From Serratia symbiotica (GTDB taxonomy: Bacteria; Pseudomonadota; Gammaproteobacteria; Enterobacterales; Enterobacteriaceae), in the NCBI GenBank assembly GCA_024160085.1, contig JAMDYG010000001.1, positions 1,426,001 to 1,490,000 on the forward strand: DNA of 64,000 bases. Reading direction: 5' to 3'. The notes under the pieces are model-generated. The model saw nothing but the letters and a program-made list of their open reading frames with translations. It made no database searches and had not been told where the DNA came from. Positions 44,644-54,573 of the stretch are shown here, piece after piece. Numbering within the stretch: position 1 is the first letter of the stretch; every line of letters starts with the position of its first letter. The translations under genes and the position numbers were made by a program.

Positions 44644-45345
44644 ATGAAAATAGCTATCATCGGCGCAATGGAGCAAGAAGTCACCCTACTGCGCGATCAA
44701 ATTGAAAACCGTCAAACCCTTCAACGTGCGGGCAGTGAAATCTATACCGGCCAGATCGGCAGCGTCGACGTTGCCCTGCTGAAATCCGGTATCGGCAAAG
44801 TCTCTGCGGCCATAGGCACCACCCTGTTGCTGCAACATTGCCAGCCGGATATGGTGATCAATACCGGCTCCTCCGGTGGCCTTGCCAGCACGCTGAAGGT
44901 TGGCGACATCGTGGTGTCTGAAGAAGTGCGTTACCACGATGCCGACGTAACCGCCTTTGGCTATGAGCCAGGCCAGATGGCCGGTTGCCCAGCAGCATTC
45001 GTGGCCGATAGCGCGCTGATCGCTCTGGCGGAAAGTGGCATCAAACAGTTAAACCTGAACGCAGTGCGCGGCCTGATTTGCAGCGGCGATGCATTTATCA
45101 ATGGTGCAGAACCATTGGCACGTATTAGCGCCACCTTCCCAAATGTTGTGGCAGTTGAAATGGAAGCTGCAGCGATCGGCCATGTCTGCCACCTGTTCAG
45201 CACGCCATTTGTGGTTGTGCGCGCTATCTCCGACATCGCCGACAGCGTATCTCACATCAGCTTTGACGAATTCCTTACAGTGGCGGCCAAACAGTCCACG
45301 ATGATAGTTAACGCCATGCTGCAAGCCCTGGCCAAACGCGGTTGA
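44644..45345 (+). CDS. mtnN: 5'-methylthioadenosine/S-adenosylhomocysteine nucleosidase
   Basis: A 233-residue intact enzyme (MtnN/Pfs) that cleaves methylthioadenosine and S-adenosylhomocysteine, essential for recycling of S-adenosylmethionine by-products. Catalytic Glu12 is in [12 protein letters not shown] and the catalytic Asp in [29 protein letters not shown] is the substrate-binding segment. I use ATG 44644 ([11 protein letters not shown]); a GTG 9 bp upstream is also in frame. It is divergent from dgt. The usual downstream btuF and yadS genes are absent: only 106 bp remain before erpA. Confidence 0.96.
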   Translation: MKIAIIGAMEQEVTLLRDQIENRQTLQRAGSEIYTGQIGSVDVALLKSGIGKVSAAIGTTLLLQHCQPDMVINTGSSGGLASTLKVGDIVVSEEVRYHDADVTAFGYEPGQMAGCPAAFVADSALIALAESGIKQLNLNAVRGLICSGDAFINGAEPLARISATFPNVVAVEMEAAAIGHVCHLFSTPFVVVRAISDIADSVSHISFDEFLTVAAKQSTMIVNAMLQALAKRG

Positions 45346-45451
45346 AGTGCAGCCAAGTGACCCTCACCGAACAAACTGTCGCGTAGGGAATGACAGGGGC
45401 ATTAACCAGCCAGCCATGAGGGAAGACGGGTAATACCCTGGCGGGGAAAAG

Positions 45452-45796
45452 TCAGATACTGAATGAGGAACCACAGCCACAGGTCGTTTTGGCATTCGGG
45501 TTGGTCACTACAAAGCGTGAGCCTTCCAGCCCTTCAGTATAATCCACCGCACCCCCCACCAGATATTGCAGGCTCATCGGATCGACCACCAGTGCCACAC
45601 CTTGCTTTTCAATGGTCATGTCGCCATCATTGATTTTGTCGTCAAATGTGAAGCCGTACTGAAACCCACTACAGCCGCCGCCAGTAATGTAAACTCGTAA
45701 CTTTAGGTTCGGGTTTTCTTCATCAGCAATCAGAAATTTAACTTTGTTTGCTGCTGCCCCAGTAAATTGCAGGGGCAATGCAGTTTCATCATTCAT
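45452..45796 (-). CDS. erpA: iron-sulfur cluster insertion protein ErpA
   Basis: A 114-residue intact A-type Fe-S carrier. The three conserved cysteines are Cys42 ([11 protein letters not shown]), Cys106 and Cys108 ([11 protein letters not shown]). ErpA delivers Fe-S clusters to isoprenoid enzymes IspG/IspH among others and is essential in E. coli under aerobic conditions. It survives while the other Fe-S carrier in this window, mrp, is dead. It lies between intact mtnN and dead hemL, with the clcA, yadS and btuF genes usually in this neighbourhood missing. Confidence 0.97.
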   Translation of the reverse strand: MNDETALPLQFTGAAANKVKFLIADEENPNLKLRVYITGGGCSGFQYGFTFDDKINDGDMTIEKQGVALVVDPMSLQYLVGGAVDYTEGLEGSRFVVTNPNAKTTCGCGSSFSI

Positions 45797-46074
45797 ACTC
45801 TTTTACTCCCAACCTAGTTCAGCATCAGATCGCTACACTATCTGCCTGATTAATACTGACGTATTATCCGATACCTAAGTATTGTGTTCAAGTATTTACC
45901 CCATTTGCTTTACCCCGTTTCTCCGTCATCTTACCACTGGCTAAGAGCCTATTCCAGTAGGCTTTTAGCCGCCCACTACGACTCTTCACTCTTTGTCGAT
46001 GAACATTTCATAACGCGACACTCTCCTCTAGAATAGCGAGGTAAAATCATTCAAAAAAATCCAGGAGCCGATTT

Positions 46075-47366
46075 ATGAGTTTACCCAGCAAATCCGCGAG
46101 TCTGTATGCCCAGGCGTAACAGGTGATCCCCGGTGTGGTTAACTCTCCGGTACGCGCCTTCACGGGTGTCGGCGGTGTGCCACTATTTATCGAGCTGGCA
46201 GAGGGAGCATACCTGTTCGACGTCGATGGCAAAGCCTACATTGATTATGTCGGCTCCTGGGGGCCAATGGTGCTGGGGCATAATCACCCAGTGATTCGCA
46301 ACGCGGTAATCGAAGCGGCACAGCGCGGCCTAAGTTTCGGTGCGCCAACCGAGATAGAAATCAGCATGGCGCAGTTGGTCACCGAACTGGTGCCGACTAT
46401 GGATAAAGTGCGCATGGTTAACTCAGGCACCGAGGCTACCGTGAGCGCCATTCGTCTGGCGCGTGGCCATACCCACCGCGATAAAATCATCAAGTTTAAA
46501 GGTTGCTACCACGGCCACGCCGACTGCCTACTAGTGAAAGCCGGTTCCGGCGCATTGACCCTCGGCCAGCCAAACTCGCCAGGCGTACCAGCAGACTTTG
46601 CCAAGCACACCCTCACCTGCACCTATAACGATTTGGACTCAGTGCGCACGGCGTTCGAGAAATACCCTTCAGAAATCGCCTGCATCATCTTCGAACTCGT
46701 GGCCGGCAACAGGAACTGCGTACCCCCGCTACCGTAGCTCCTGCCGGGCCTACGCACACTATGCGACGAATATGGCGCACTGCTGATCATCGATGAAGTG
46801 ATGACCAGCTTCCGCGTAGCGCTGACTAGGGCACAGTCCTATTATCACGTCGAACCGGATCTTGACCTGCCTGGGTAAAATTATCGGCGGTGGCATGCCG
46901 GTAGGAGCCTTTGGTGGGGACATCGTGAGGTGATGGACGTGCTGGCATCAACCGGCCTGGTTTACCAAGCAGGAACCCTGTCCGGCAACCCGATCGCTAT
47001 GGCAGCGGGCTACGCCTGCTTGACCGCAGTGTCGCAGGTAGGTGTACACCAGACACTGACCGAACTGACTGACAGGTTGGCGGAAGGTCTGCGGCACGCG
47101 GCGAAAGAAGAAAACATCCCACTGGTGGTCAACCATGTCGGCGGCATGTTCGGCTTGTTTTTCACTGGCGCCTCAGGGTCACCTGCTATCAGCAGGTCAT
47201 GCAATGCAACGTAGAGCACTTTAAGAGCTTTTTCTACCTGATGCTGGAAGAAAGCATCTATCTAGCACCCTTGGCGTTTGAAGCGGGCTTCATGTCCGTG
47301 GCACACAGTAAGGCAGATATTCAGCGTACTATCGACGCCGCGCAACGCTGCTTCGCTAAACTGTAA
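46075..47366 (+). pseudogene. hemL: glutamate-1-semialdehyde 2,1-aminomutase, degraded
   Basis: HemL makes 5-aminolevulinate for heme from glutamate-1-semialdehyde. ATG 46075 with AGGAG upstream reads MSLPSKSASLYAQA, a TAA, then [20 protein letters not shown] and 200 clean residues ([37 protein letters not shown]). A TAG falls after CVPPLP and a frame break near 46865 precedes the pyridoxal-lysine segment ([14 protein letters not shown], in a shifted frame). Later [20 protein letters not shown] continues and the end FAKL stops at 47366. So three or four lesions break an otherwise complete gene. Confidence 0.95.
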
Positions 47367-47430
47367 GCTTGCACGGTAAAAACAACGGGAGCTGGCCGGT
47401 ACCGTAGCTCTTGCTGTTTTTTGCTGTTAT

Positions 47431-47515
47431 TTACAGCAGCATGCCGTAAATAGCCAGTAGCGCCACCACTACTATCAGGGTCACCGTCACCTGGCTCGAC
47501 AGATGAGTTACAATA
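47431..47515 (-). pseudogene. ampE: 3' end of ampE
   Basis: On the minus strand this reads VTHLSSQVTVTLIVVVALLA IYGMLL with a stop at 47431, matching the last transmembrane helix of AmpE (family end VVVVIALLTIYGALV). Everything upstream, including ampD, is missing: the sequence runs straight into the 3' part of nadC on the other strand. It is a deletion remnant. Confidence 0.7.
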
Positions 47516-47517
47516 GG

Positions 47518-47738
47518 CACTGGACGTGGGTGCCGACATCGTGATGCTGGACAACTTCACCGTCGAGATGATTTACCAAGCGAAGGCACAAACCCAAAGC
47601 CGCTCCCAGCTAGAAGTCTCTGGCAACGTCACCAGAGAAATGCTGCGCATTTTTGCCTAAACCGGCGTTTACTATATTTCAGTGGGCGCACTGACTAAGA
47701 ATGTGATTGCTCTCTACTTGTCTATGCATTTCAAATAA
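47518..47738 (+). pseudogene. nadC: 3' end of nadC (quinolinate phosphoribosyltransferase)
   Basis: The plus strand reads LDVGADIVMLDNFTVEMIYQ, then LEVSGNVTREMLRIFA, a TAA, TGVYYISVGALTKNVI and LSMHFK with stop at 47736. This is the C-terminal ~70 residues of NadC, which makes nicotinate mononucleotide from quinolinate. The preceding three quarters of the gene, and ampD, are gone, replaced by the ampE tail. It also carries a nonsense codon. Confidence 0.87.
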
Positions 47739-47917
47739 TTCCCCGCCGCTACGGCGTGGCATTTTCGCGCAAAAATTGCTAGGGAAGCCCCAACTTTTTC
47801 CTGCTGCAACCGCGACAACTTGTATCAGAAGCATACTGGGAAATGCGCCAAAGCGCCTAGAAACGCGTCATTGGGTCAACTAACCCGCCCTCCATACTAA
47901 CATGGAGGAAACAATAA

Positions 47918-48373
47918 ATAGAATCACAACGCGGTTTTACCCTGATTGAACTGATGGTGGTGATTGCTATTATCGCCATATTGAGCGCCATTGGCATTCC
48001 CGCCTAACAAGGTTATATCCGGAAAGCAGCGCTGGCCGACATGTTGCAGGTGATAACACCTTATAAAATGGCCGTAGAATTAATTGTGCCTACTGGACGA
48101 CGGTGTGCCAACTGACTGCAACGCCGGCATAGCCAAGGGCCATTCCTACCAACGGCTCCTCGCGCTACGTCAGCGCGGTGCAAGTCAGCCTGGGGGTGAC
48201 CCACCCTCACTTGGCGCTCAGACGCTGCTGGGGTTAAAAGTGGCGCTGACATCTACGCAAAATCCCGGTGGCCAAACTCGCCGCCGGACTCGCCGCCTAT
48301 CCACCAGCGAAAACGCTAATCTGGCCAAGGTATGCTATGCCAGGATGTCTTACACTTTGACACCGTCGCATAG
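47918..48373 (+). pseudogene. ppdD: prepilin PpdD (type IV pilin), degraded
   Basis: A type IV prepilin remnant. The leader-peptide site is intact in sequence: ESQRGFTLIELMVVIAIIA with the cleavage glycine, phenylalanine and glutamate +5. The start codon appears to be ATA (47918) where ATG is expected, behind a GGAGG-like site. After GIPA a TAA interrupts, then QGYIRKAALADMLQVI, and the frame shifts at about 48085. The end CQDVLHFDTVA with TAG at 48371 is in another frame. Total span equals the ~146-residue pilin. It heads the ppdD-hofB-hofC run. Confidence 0.92.
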
Positions 48374-48381
48374 TAACGGTG

Positions 48382-49829
48382 ATGGATGAGGCGATTAGCG
48401 AAGAAGTTCAGACCCCGTGTCAGCGCTATCAAGTGCTAGCACTCAGCGAAGAGGCACCCCAGGGGTGTTGCTGGCGGCGCTGCGTTTCGCTACGGGAAAA
48501 TGCATATACATACACCTGGAGCAGTGGCCAGCAACCCGGCTTGAGCTAGCTAGCATTTCATCAGCGCCAACGACAGGTTGAACCGCCTGCACAAGCCACC
48601 GCCGAGTATCAACTCGATACCGCCTCCCTTGACGACGACAGAGCTATGCAACCGGTAGTGCAGTTTATCAACCAAACGCTGCGTATAGCCATTCATCGCC
48701 GTGTCTCAGACGTTCACTTTGTTTGATCCTTATCAACAGCGTTTTCGCGTCCGCTTGCGCATCGAAGGCGTTTTGCAGGCCAGTGCATCACCGCCGCCTG
48801 AGTTGGCTATACGACTGAGCACCAGGATGAAGATTATGGGGCAGTTAGATATTGCTGAACGCCGGTTGCCGCAAGGCGGATAGTTCAGCCTGTGGCTGGA
48901 TAACGCCTGTTATTCAATGCGCATCGCTACGCTACCAACATTGCAGCACGGTGAAAAAGTGGTATATTGCGTATTTTGCCACCCGAGCAGTAGGAATTGC
49001 CATTGGATCGGTTGGGGACGAGCCAAGCAGAGCTGCCGTGCTATACGGCATCACTTACCAATCCGCAAGGCATGATCCTGGTAACCGGCACAACTGGCAG
49101 CGGCAAAACAATAACGTTATACAGCGGCCTGCGTCAATTAAATGACACGCAGAACAACTTGTGCAGCGTCGAGGATCCGATCGAGATCCCGCTATTTTTT
49201 GTCAATTAAACCTAGGTAAACATCAAAACCGAACTGAGCTTCTAACGGGTGTTATGCGCCCTGCTGCGGCAAGATCCCGAAGTCATCATTTCAGTGAAAT
49301 ACGCGACCGTTAAACCGCCGAGATCGCCGTTAAGGCTGCACAGACTAGCCATTTGGTGTTATCGACGCTGCATACCAACTCCACCGGAGAAACCCTGACG
49401 CGTCTGACGCATATGGGTATCCTCAGCTATCTGATCGCCGCCTGCCTGAAACTGGTGATCGCCCAGCGGCTGGTGCGCAGATTATACGAACACTGTCGCT
49501 ACCCACTGAATCAACCAGTAGACTTTCCAGCCAACTTGTGGCCTGGCCGGAGCCGCTGACTGTCTGGCAAGCCAATAGCTGCGAACACTGTTTTGGCGGC
49601 TACTTATGGCCGCATTGGGGTCTATGAACTGTTGACCATTATATCGGAGGTGCAAACTGGTCTGCTGGAGAACACCTCCCCTCGCCAACTGGCAGATATC
49701 GCCTGTCTTCAGGGGCATATAACGTTGCTCCAGGCTGGGATGGCTCTGGTTGCAAAAGGAGTCACCTTACTAGAAGAGCTGTATCGCGTGGTAGATATCA
49801 CCACAACAGAAGGTGGAGAACAGTCTTGA
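48382..49829 (+). pseudogene. hofB: type IV pilus assembly ATPase HofB (PilB/GspE family), degraded
   Basis: A remnant of the ~460-residue secretion ATPase driving pilus polymerisation. Pieces in order are LRIAIHRRVSDVHF, RLRIEGVLQASASPPPELAI, RLSTRMKIMGQLDIAERRLP, the Walker [51 protein letters not shown] (the His-box region) and MALVAKGVTLLEELYRVVDI, ending at 49829. Stops and frameshifts occur at about 48550, 48720, 48880, 48990, 49205, 49330 and 49560. The first ~20 codons (MDEAISEEV...) are poorly conserved, so the start at 48382 is tentative. Confidence 0.92.
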
Positions 49830-50648
49830 AGGCTCAGGGTGAAGTGCTCTATGGCGCACTAATGAGCAGCGAAAAACAGCAAGTCTGCCGCTAACTTATT
49901 GAACAGGGGCTACAACCGTGCCGGATCACGCACGGTAAACGCATCACACCCAGACAAAATAGCGTGGCGATCCACTGATCCACTTCACTCGTCAGCTCGC
50001 AACCTTGCTATAAGCGGGTCTGCCACTGGTCAACGCACTGCAATTTATGGCTGCGGTGTAGTAAGGACACCCTTTTCAGAGATTATTGCCGAACAGCAGG
50101 TTGTCTTCCCGCTGATTTACCGCCAACTGATCGCCATTGGTGAACTGACCGGGCATCTGGATCATTGCTGCTGGCAACTAGCGTAACAACAGGAATCCTA
50201 GAAAAAGCTGCACAATAAGGTGGTTAAGGCACTACGCTATCCCTTGTTCGTTGTTTGCACGATAGCGCTGCTGATCAGCACAGGGCTATATTTTGCCATG
50301 CTGCTGGGTAGTGCGATCTTTGGTTATTGTCGCTGGTGGAAGAGCTGAATGCGGCGGCGCTGGCGGTGGACAACCTGTTTTATCGGCAAGCGCTAGAACA
50401 AGTGCAGCGCTAGATCGCTCAAGGGGAAAGGTTTTACCAAGTTCTAAGTCATCAGCCGCTGTTTCCGGCACTTTGCCAGCAATTAGTACGGGTGGGTGAA
50501 GAATCCGGCTCATTAGACAGTCTGCTCGATAAGCTGGCACAGTGTCATGAAACGGCAAACGCTGGAACTGAGCGATATGCTGGCGTAGACGTTAGAACCT
50601 CTGCTGATGCTTGTGGTTGGCGGGATAGTCAGCGCGCTATTGGGGTGA
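49826..50648 (+). pseudogene. hofC: type IV pilus inner-membrane protein HofC (PilC/GspF family), degraded
   Basis: Remnant of the ~400-residue platform protein of the pilus assembly machine. TTG 49826 overlaps the hofB stop. Recognisable pieces are LIHFTRQLATLL, LPLVNALQFMA, YRQLIAIGELTGHLD (the GELTG motif), a second half with LFPALCQQLVRVGEESGSLD, and LEPLLMLVVGGIVSALLG with a stop at 50646. About a third of the expected length, including the region between the two halves, is missing or scrambled, so both deletions and point lesions are present. Confidence 0.88.
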
Positions 50649-50706
50649 ACTAATGAGGACAACGGGACACCAGACAACTGCGCCTGCTATCAGGACTTAG
50701 TGTGCG

Positions 50707-51753
50707 TTACTTGGTGCTGAAAATGCGGTTTTCTTGCTCAGCCACGCGGATGAAGGTGGTGAGTTTGGTCAGTTCCTTCAGGCGTTCCGCACAAACATAA
50801 TAAGTACAGGCGGAACGCAAACCACCAACGATATCGCGCATGATGTACTCAACTTCACCACACAGCGGCAATTTAACGGTTTTTCCTTCCGCCGCACGGT
50901 AGTCAGCCACCCCGCCTGCCTGCATGGCGTTTCATCGCCGACTCGGAACTCATACCGTAGAACAGCATGAATATCTCGCTATTTTCTTCCACCACGGCAC
51001 CCTCACATTCATCGTGACCAGCCAGCATGCCACCCAGCATCACGAAGTCAGCACCACCGCCAAAGGCTTTGGCAGCGTCGCCAGACACCGAGCCACCGTC
51101 TCTGACGCGATCTGTGGCACCCAGGCTGTGAGCCGCATATACACACTCGATCACGGCAGATAGCCTACACCAGTTTTCACCCGGGTGGTACACACCGAGA
51201 CTGGGTCAATACCGATTTTAACCATATCGGCACCGGATAGGAGCAGTTTTTCCACTATTTTACCAGTGACCACGTTGCCGGCACAAATCACATGGTTCGG
51301 ACAAGCGCCTCATGCGCCTTCTGTAAGAAGGCGACGAAAGACTCCAAGTAACCGTTAGCTACATCGATACAAATGAACTTCAGTGGTGCCGGAGACAGCG
51401 CCAAAATCTGCTTTATTTTGGAGAAGTTAGCTTAAGAGGTGCCAGTGGAAACCATCACATGACGCAATACCGGACCCAGGCACGCGCTGTATAAAAGACG
51501 CCCATTGCTCGACGCTGTAATGTTTGTGCACCGCAGTGAGAATATAAAAAGAAGCCAGAACCTCTGCCATGCGGAAGGTGCTGACAGTATCCATATTAGC
51601 GGCGATAATCGGCACACCTGACCAGCGACTACCTGAATGTTTGAAGTTGAACTAGCGCTCTAGTCCAACTTCAGAACGGCTTTTTAACGTGGAGTGCTTA
51701 GGACGGATCAGCACATCTTTAAAGCCTAATTTCACATCTTCTTCGATACGCAT
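50707..51753 (-). pseudogene. guaC: GMP reductase, degraded
   Basis: GuaC reduces GMP to IMP in purine interconversion. ATG 51753 reads [20 protein letters not shown] and [13 protein letters not shown], then a stop, NFKHSG in frame, and [36 protein letters not shown]. Stops and indels follow; later pieces include [24 protein letters not shown]-like text, [20 protein letters not shown] and [20 protein letters not shown] with the end RIFSTK at 50707. The catalytic cysteine loop is present in sequence but in a broken frame. Full length (~347 codons) is represented. Confidence 0.94.
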
Positions 51754-52115
51754 GACTAATAATTCCCTAGTTTATGGCACAAGATCGCAGGAAGATATTC
51801 GACCCTATAAATTTCACGTTGCGGCTAGCTCACGACGCTGTGGTTTGTAAAGGCAATAAGTAGATTAACGCCAGTTCCAGTGACACTTATCATACGCGCT
51901 AATAAATACTGGACAAGACTGCGATTACACGTTTATTTATGCCACAATATGACAAACTAACCTGCGCATCCACCGTGTAACTTCTCGCTGTTTTTCCTTC
52001 TCCAACTGCGCTTCTTATCGCCGTATAAAGCAGATGCCGCCTGCTGACTTGCACTTCTGCGCGATCGCTTTATGATTAGTTTATATTTTTACGAATTTCG
52101 GATACCCCTAACATC
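51754..52115. other. intergenic region between divergent guaC and coaE
   Basis: About 360 bp with no recognisable gene. It probably contains the coaE promoter. The sequence around 51900-52115 has no obvious hairpin. Confidence 0.45.
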
Positions 52116-52730
52116 ATGGCCTACATTGTTGCGTTAACCGGGGGTATTGGCAGCGGCAAATCGACCGTAGCAAACGCCTTTGCGCGTCACGGCGTAGCCG
52201 TTGTCGACGCTGACATGATTGCCCGGCAGGTTGTCGAGCCGGGCACCCCAGCCCTAGCGAAGATCGCTGAACGTTTTGGTAATGAAATATTGCTGACAAG
52301 CGGTGCATTAAATCGTGCGGTGCTGCGCAAGAGAATCTTCAGACATTCTGATGGCAAAATCTGGCTGAATCAATTGTTGCATCCGCTGATCCGTCAGGAA
52401 ACACAACGACAGTTGGCGCAGGCTACCAGCCCTTATGCTCTATGGGTGGTGCCGCTACTGGTAGAAAATGGCCTACAGGATTGTGCCGATCGAGTCTTAG
52501 TGATAGATGTCAATACAGAAACTCAACAAGCTAGAACCATTGCGCGTGACGGTATCAGCCGCCAACAGGTACAGGATATTCTTTCCGTGCAGGCCACACG
52601 CAAGCAGCGTCTGGCCATTGCAGATGACATTATTGACAACAGCGGCATCGCTCTGGAGATAGAGCTATCAGTCGATGCACTGCATCATCGCTACCTTGAA
52701 CTGGCGGCATCAGTGCCCCAACAGGATTAA
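52116..52730 (+). CDS. coaE: dephospho-CoA kinase
   Basis: A 204-residue intact kinase that phosphorylates dephospho-CoA in the last step of coenzyme A synthesis. The P-loop GGIGSGKS is at residues 9-16 of [20 protein letters not shown]. Typical [17 protein letters not shown] and [12 protein letters not shown] follow, and the LID-like [20 protein letters not shown]. Length matches E. coli (206). It is divergent from dead guaC and 5 bp ahead of the dead zapD; transcription probably continues into the yacG gene. Essential function explains its retention. Confidence 0.96.
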   Translation: MAYIVALTGGIGSGKSTVANAFARHGVAVVDADMIARQVVEPGTPALAKIAERFGNEILLTSGALNRAVLRKRIFRHSDGKIWLNQLLHPLIRQETQRQLAQATSPYALWVVPLLVENGLQDCADRVLVIDVNTETQQARTIARDGISRQQVQDILSVQATRKQRLAIADDIIDNSGIALEIELSVDALHHRYLELAASVPQQD

Positions 52731-52735
52731 ACTGC

Positions 52736-53496
<761 letters not shown>

Positions 53497-53545
53497 ATAA
53501 TTGACATAAAATCCATTCAGATGTGGCAAGGGGTAAATAACCGTT

Positions 53546-53725
53546 ATGACGTCCGTAGTAAAATGCCCAACCTGTGGCAATGACGTGGTATGGGGTGAGA
53601 TCAGTCCCCACAGCCCATTCTGCTGCAAGCGTTGCCAATTGATCGATCTTGGCGAGTGGGCCGATGAAGATAAGCGTATTCCGAGCAATGACGATCTGTC
53701 GGAAAGTGACGACTGGAGTGAGTGA
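53546..53725 (+). CDS. yacG: DNA gyrase inhibitor / zinc protein YacG
   Basis: A 59-residue intact small protein. The four zinc cysteines are present: Cys7 and Cys10 ([12 protein letters not shown]) and Cys26 and Cys30 (SPFCCKRC), followed by [17 protein letters not shown] and an acidic tail SESDDWSE. E. coli YacG (65 residues) inhibits DNA gyrase through GyrB. It is only slightly shorter than that at the C-terminus. ATG 53546 has AAGGGG about 11-14 bp upstream. It sits between dead zapD and dead mutT, so its integrity is notable. Small size makes it easily missed. Confidence 0.9.
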   Translation: MTSVVKCPTCGNDVVWGEISPHSPFCCKRCQLIDLGEWADEDKRIPSNDDLSESDDWSE

Positions 53726-53926
53726 TAAATAGATCGGATGCCGCAAAGCGTCATTCCACAGGGGAAAATTTACAGAGATGTGATTTCTACCCGATTTAAA
53801 CGTTGCTTTTAGTGACTCTGAAAGGGTGAGATGCATGGCTTAAACTCAGTAGCTATCGCTGATTTGCCCCTATCGGGTCAGTGTTAACACCTAGGCTGTC
53901 TGCTTTATTGCGCAGTGTTGGTCTGC

Positions 53927-54311
53927 TACACCAGCAATTTGACCATGTAGATGTTGGCTTGTGGGAATTCTTTCTTACACAGGTCTGCCTGTTTCACCCA
54001 GCGTACTGGCGCTGGCCTTCACGGCCAAAAGGTTCGCCCATCCAGCCTTCTACCAGATAAAAATGCAGCGTGGCGATACGATCGCTAAAGCGATGCTCCA
54101 ACACCTTCAGCAACGTTGCCTGTTCAGTTTCGATACCCGCCTCTTCACGCAACTCGCGGTTCAGCGCTTGCTCCGGCGTTTCGCCTTGTTCAATTTTGTT
54201 GCCGGGAAACTCCCAAAAATTTGCCATGTGCACATCGGCGGCGCGGCGGGTAATAAAGATTTCCTACTGAGCGTTACGGATAATGCCCACAGCGACATTC
54301 GGATGTTTCAT
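53927..54311 (-). pseudogene. mutT: 8-oxo-dGTP diphosphatase MutT, nonsense and frameshift
   Basis: MutT removes 8-oxo-dGTP and prevents A:T to C:G changes. ATG 54311 reads MKHPNVAVGIIRNAQ and then TAG, followed in frame by EIFITRRAADVHMANFWEFP and the full Nudix box (GNKIEQGETPEQALNRELRE EAGIE, all key residues kept). Later HFYLVEGWMGEPFGREGQ runs into a frameshift near 54000; the end WVKQADLCKKEFPQANIYMV with stop at 53927 is in another frame. The normal ~130 residues are represented, but the product is cut at codon 15 or, if restarted at the internal Met, lacks strand 1 and the C-terminus. Confidence 0.9.
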
Positions 54312-54380
54312 CATACCCTCCAGATTGAGGCCAAAAAAATAGGGGATCAGCTTGAACCATTGGGTGCCATCGGTTTTCCT

Positions 54381-54552
54381 ATACTTCAAGCCGCATCTTT
54401 GTTGGCTACGTTCGCTCACTCCAGTCACTGACTTTAGTCAGTGACTATAGATTAATAAACCTCATTCCTGAGGTTCAGTACCAGCGCTGTTCAAATCGGT
54501 TTTTGACCGATTTATCACTTAGTTGCCGTCTCGATGCTACTCGAATTATTTT
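54381..54552 (+). repeat. dispersed intergenic repeat, family B, full copy, with hairpin
   Basis: Begins ATACTTCAAGCCGCATC and shares CTGAGGTTCAG, CAAATCGGTTTTTGACCGAT and AGTTGCCGTCT...CTACT with 41181-41360. It contains the perfect hairpin AGTCACTGACTT / AAGTCAGTGACT at 54423-54446. It lies downstream of secA, between secA and mutT. Confidence 0.75.
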
Positions 54553-54573
54553 GGGCATAAAACGCGGCCCGGC

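Noticed and set aside
45946-45966. Hairpin AGCCTA / TAGGCT followed by TTTT between erpA and hemL as a terminator
   Set aside because: It lies well upstream of hemL with no plus-strand gene ending before it, and the motif resembles part of the family A repeat, so a terminator role is not supported.
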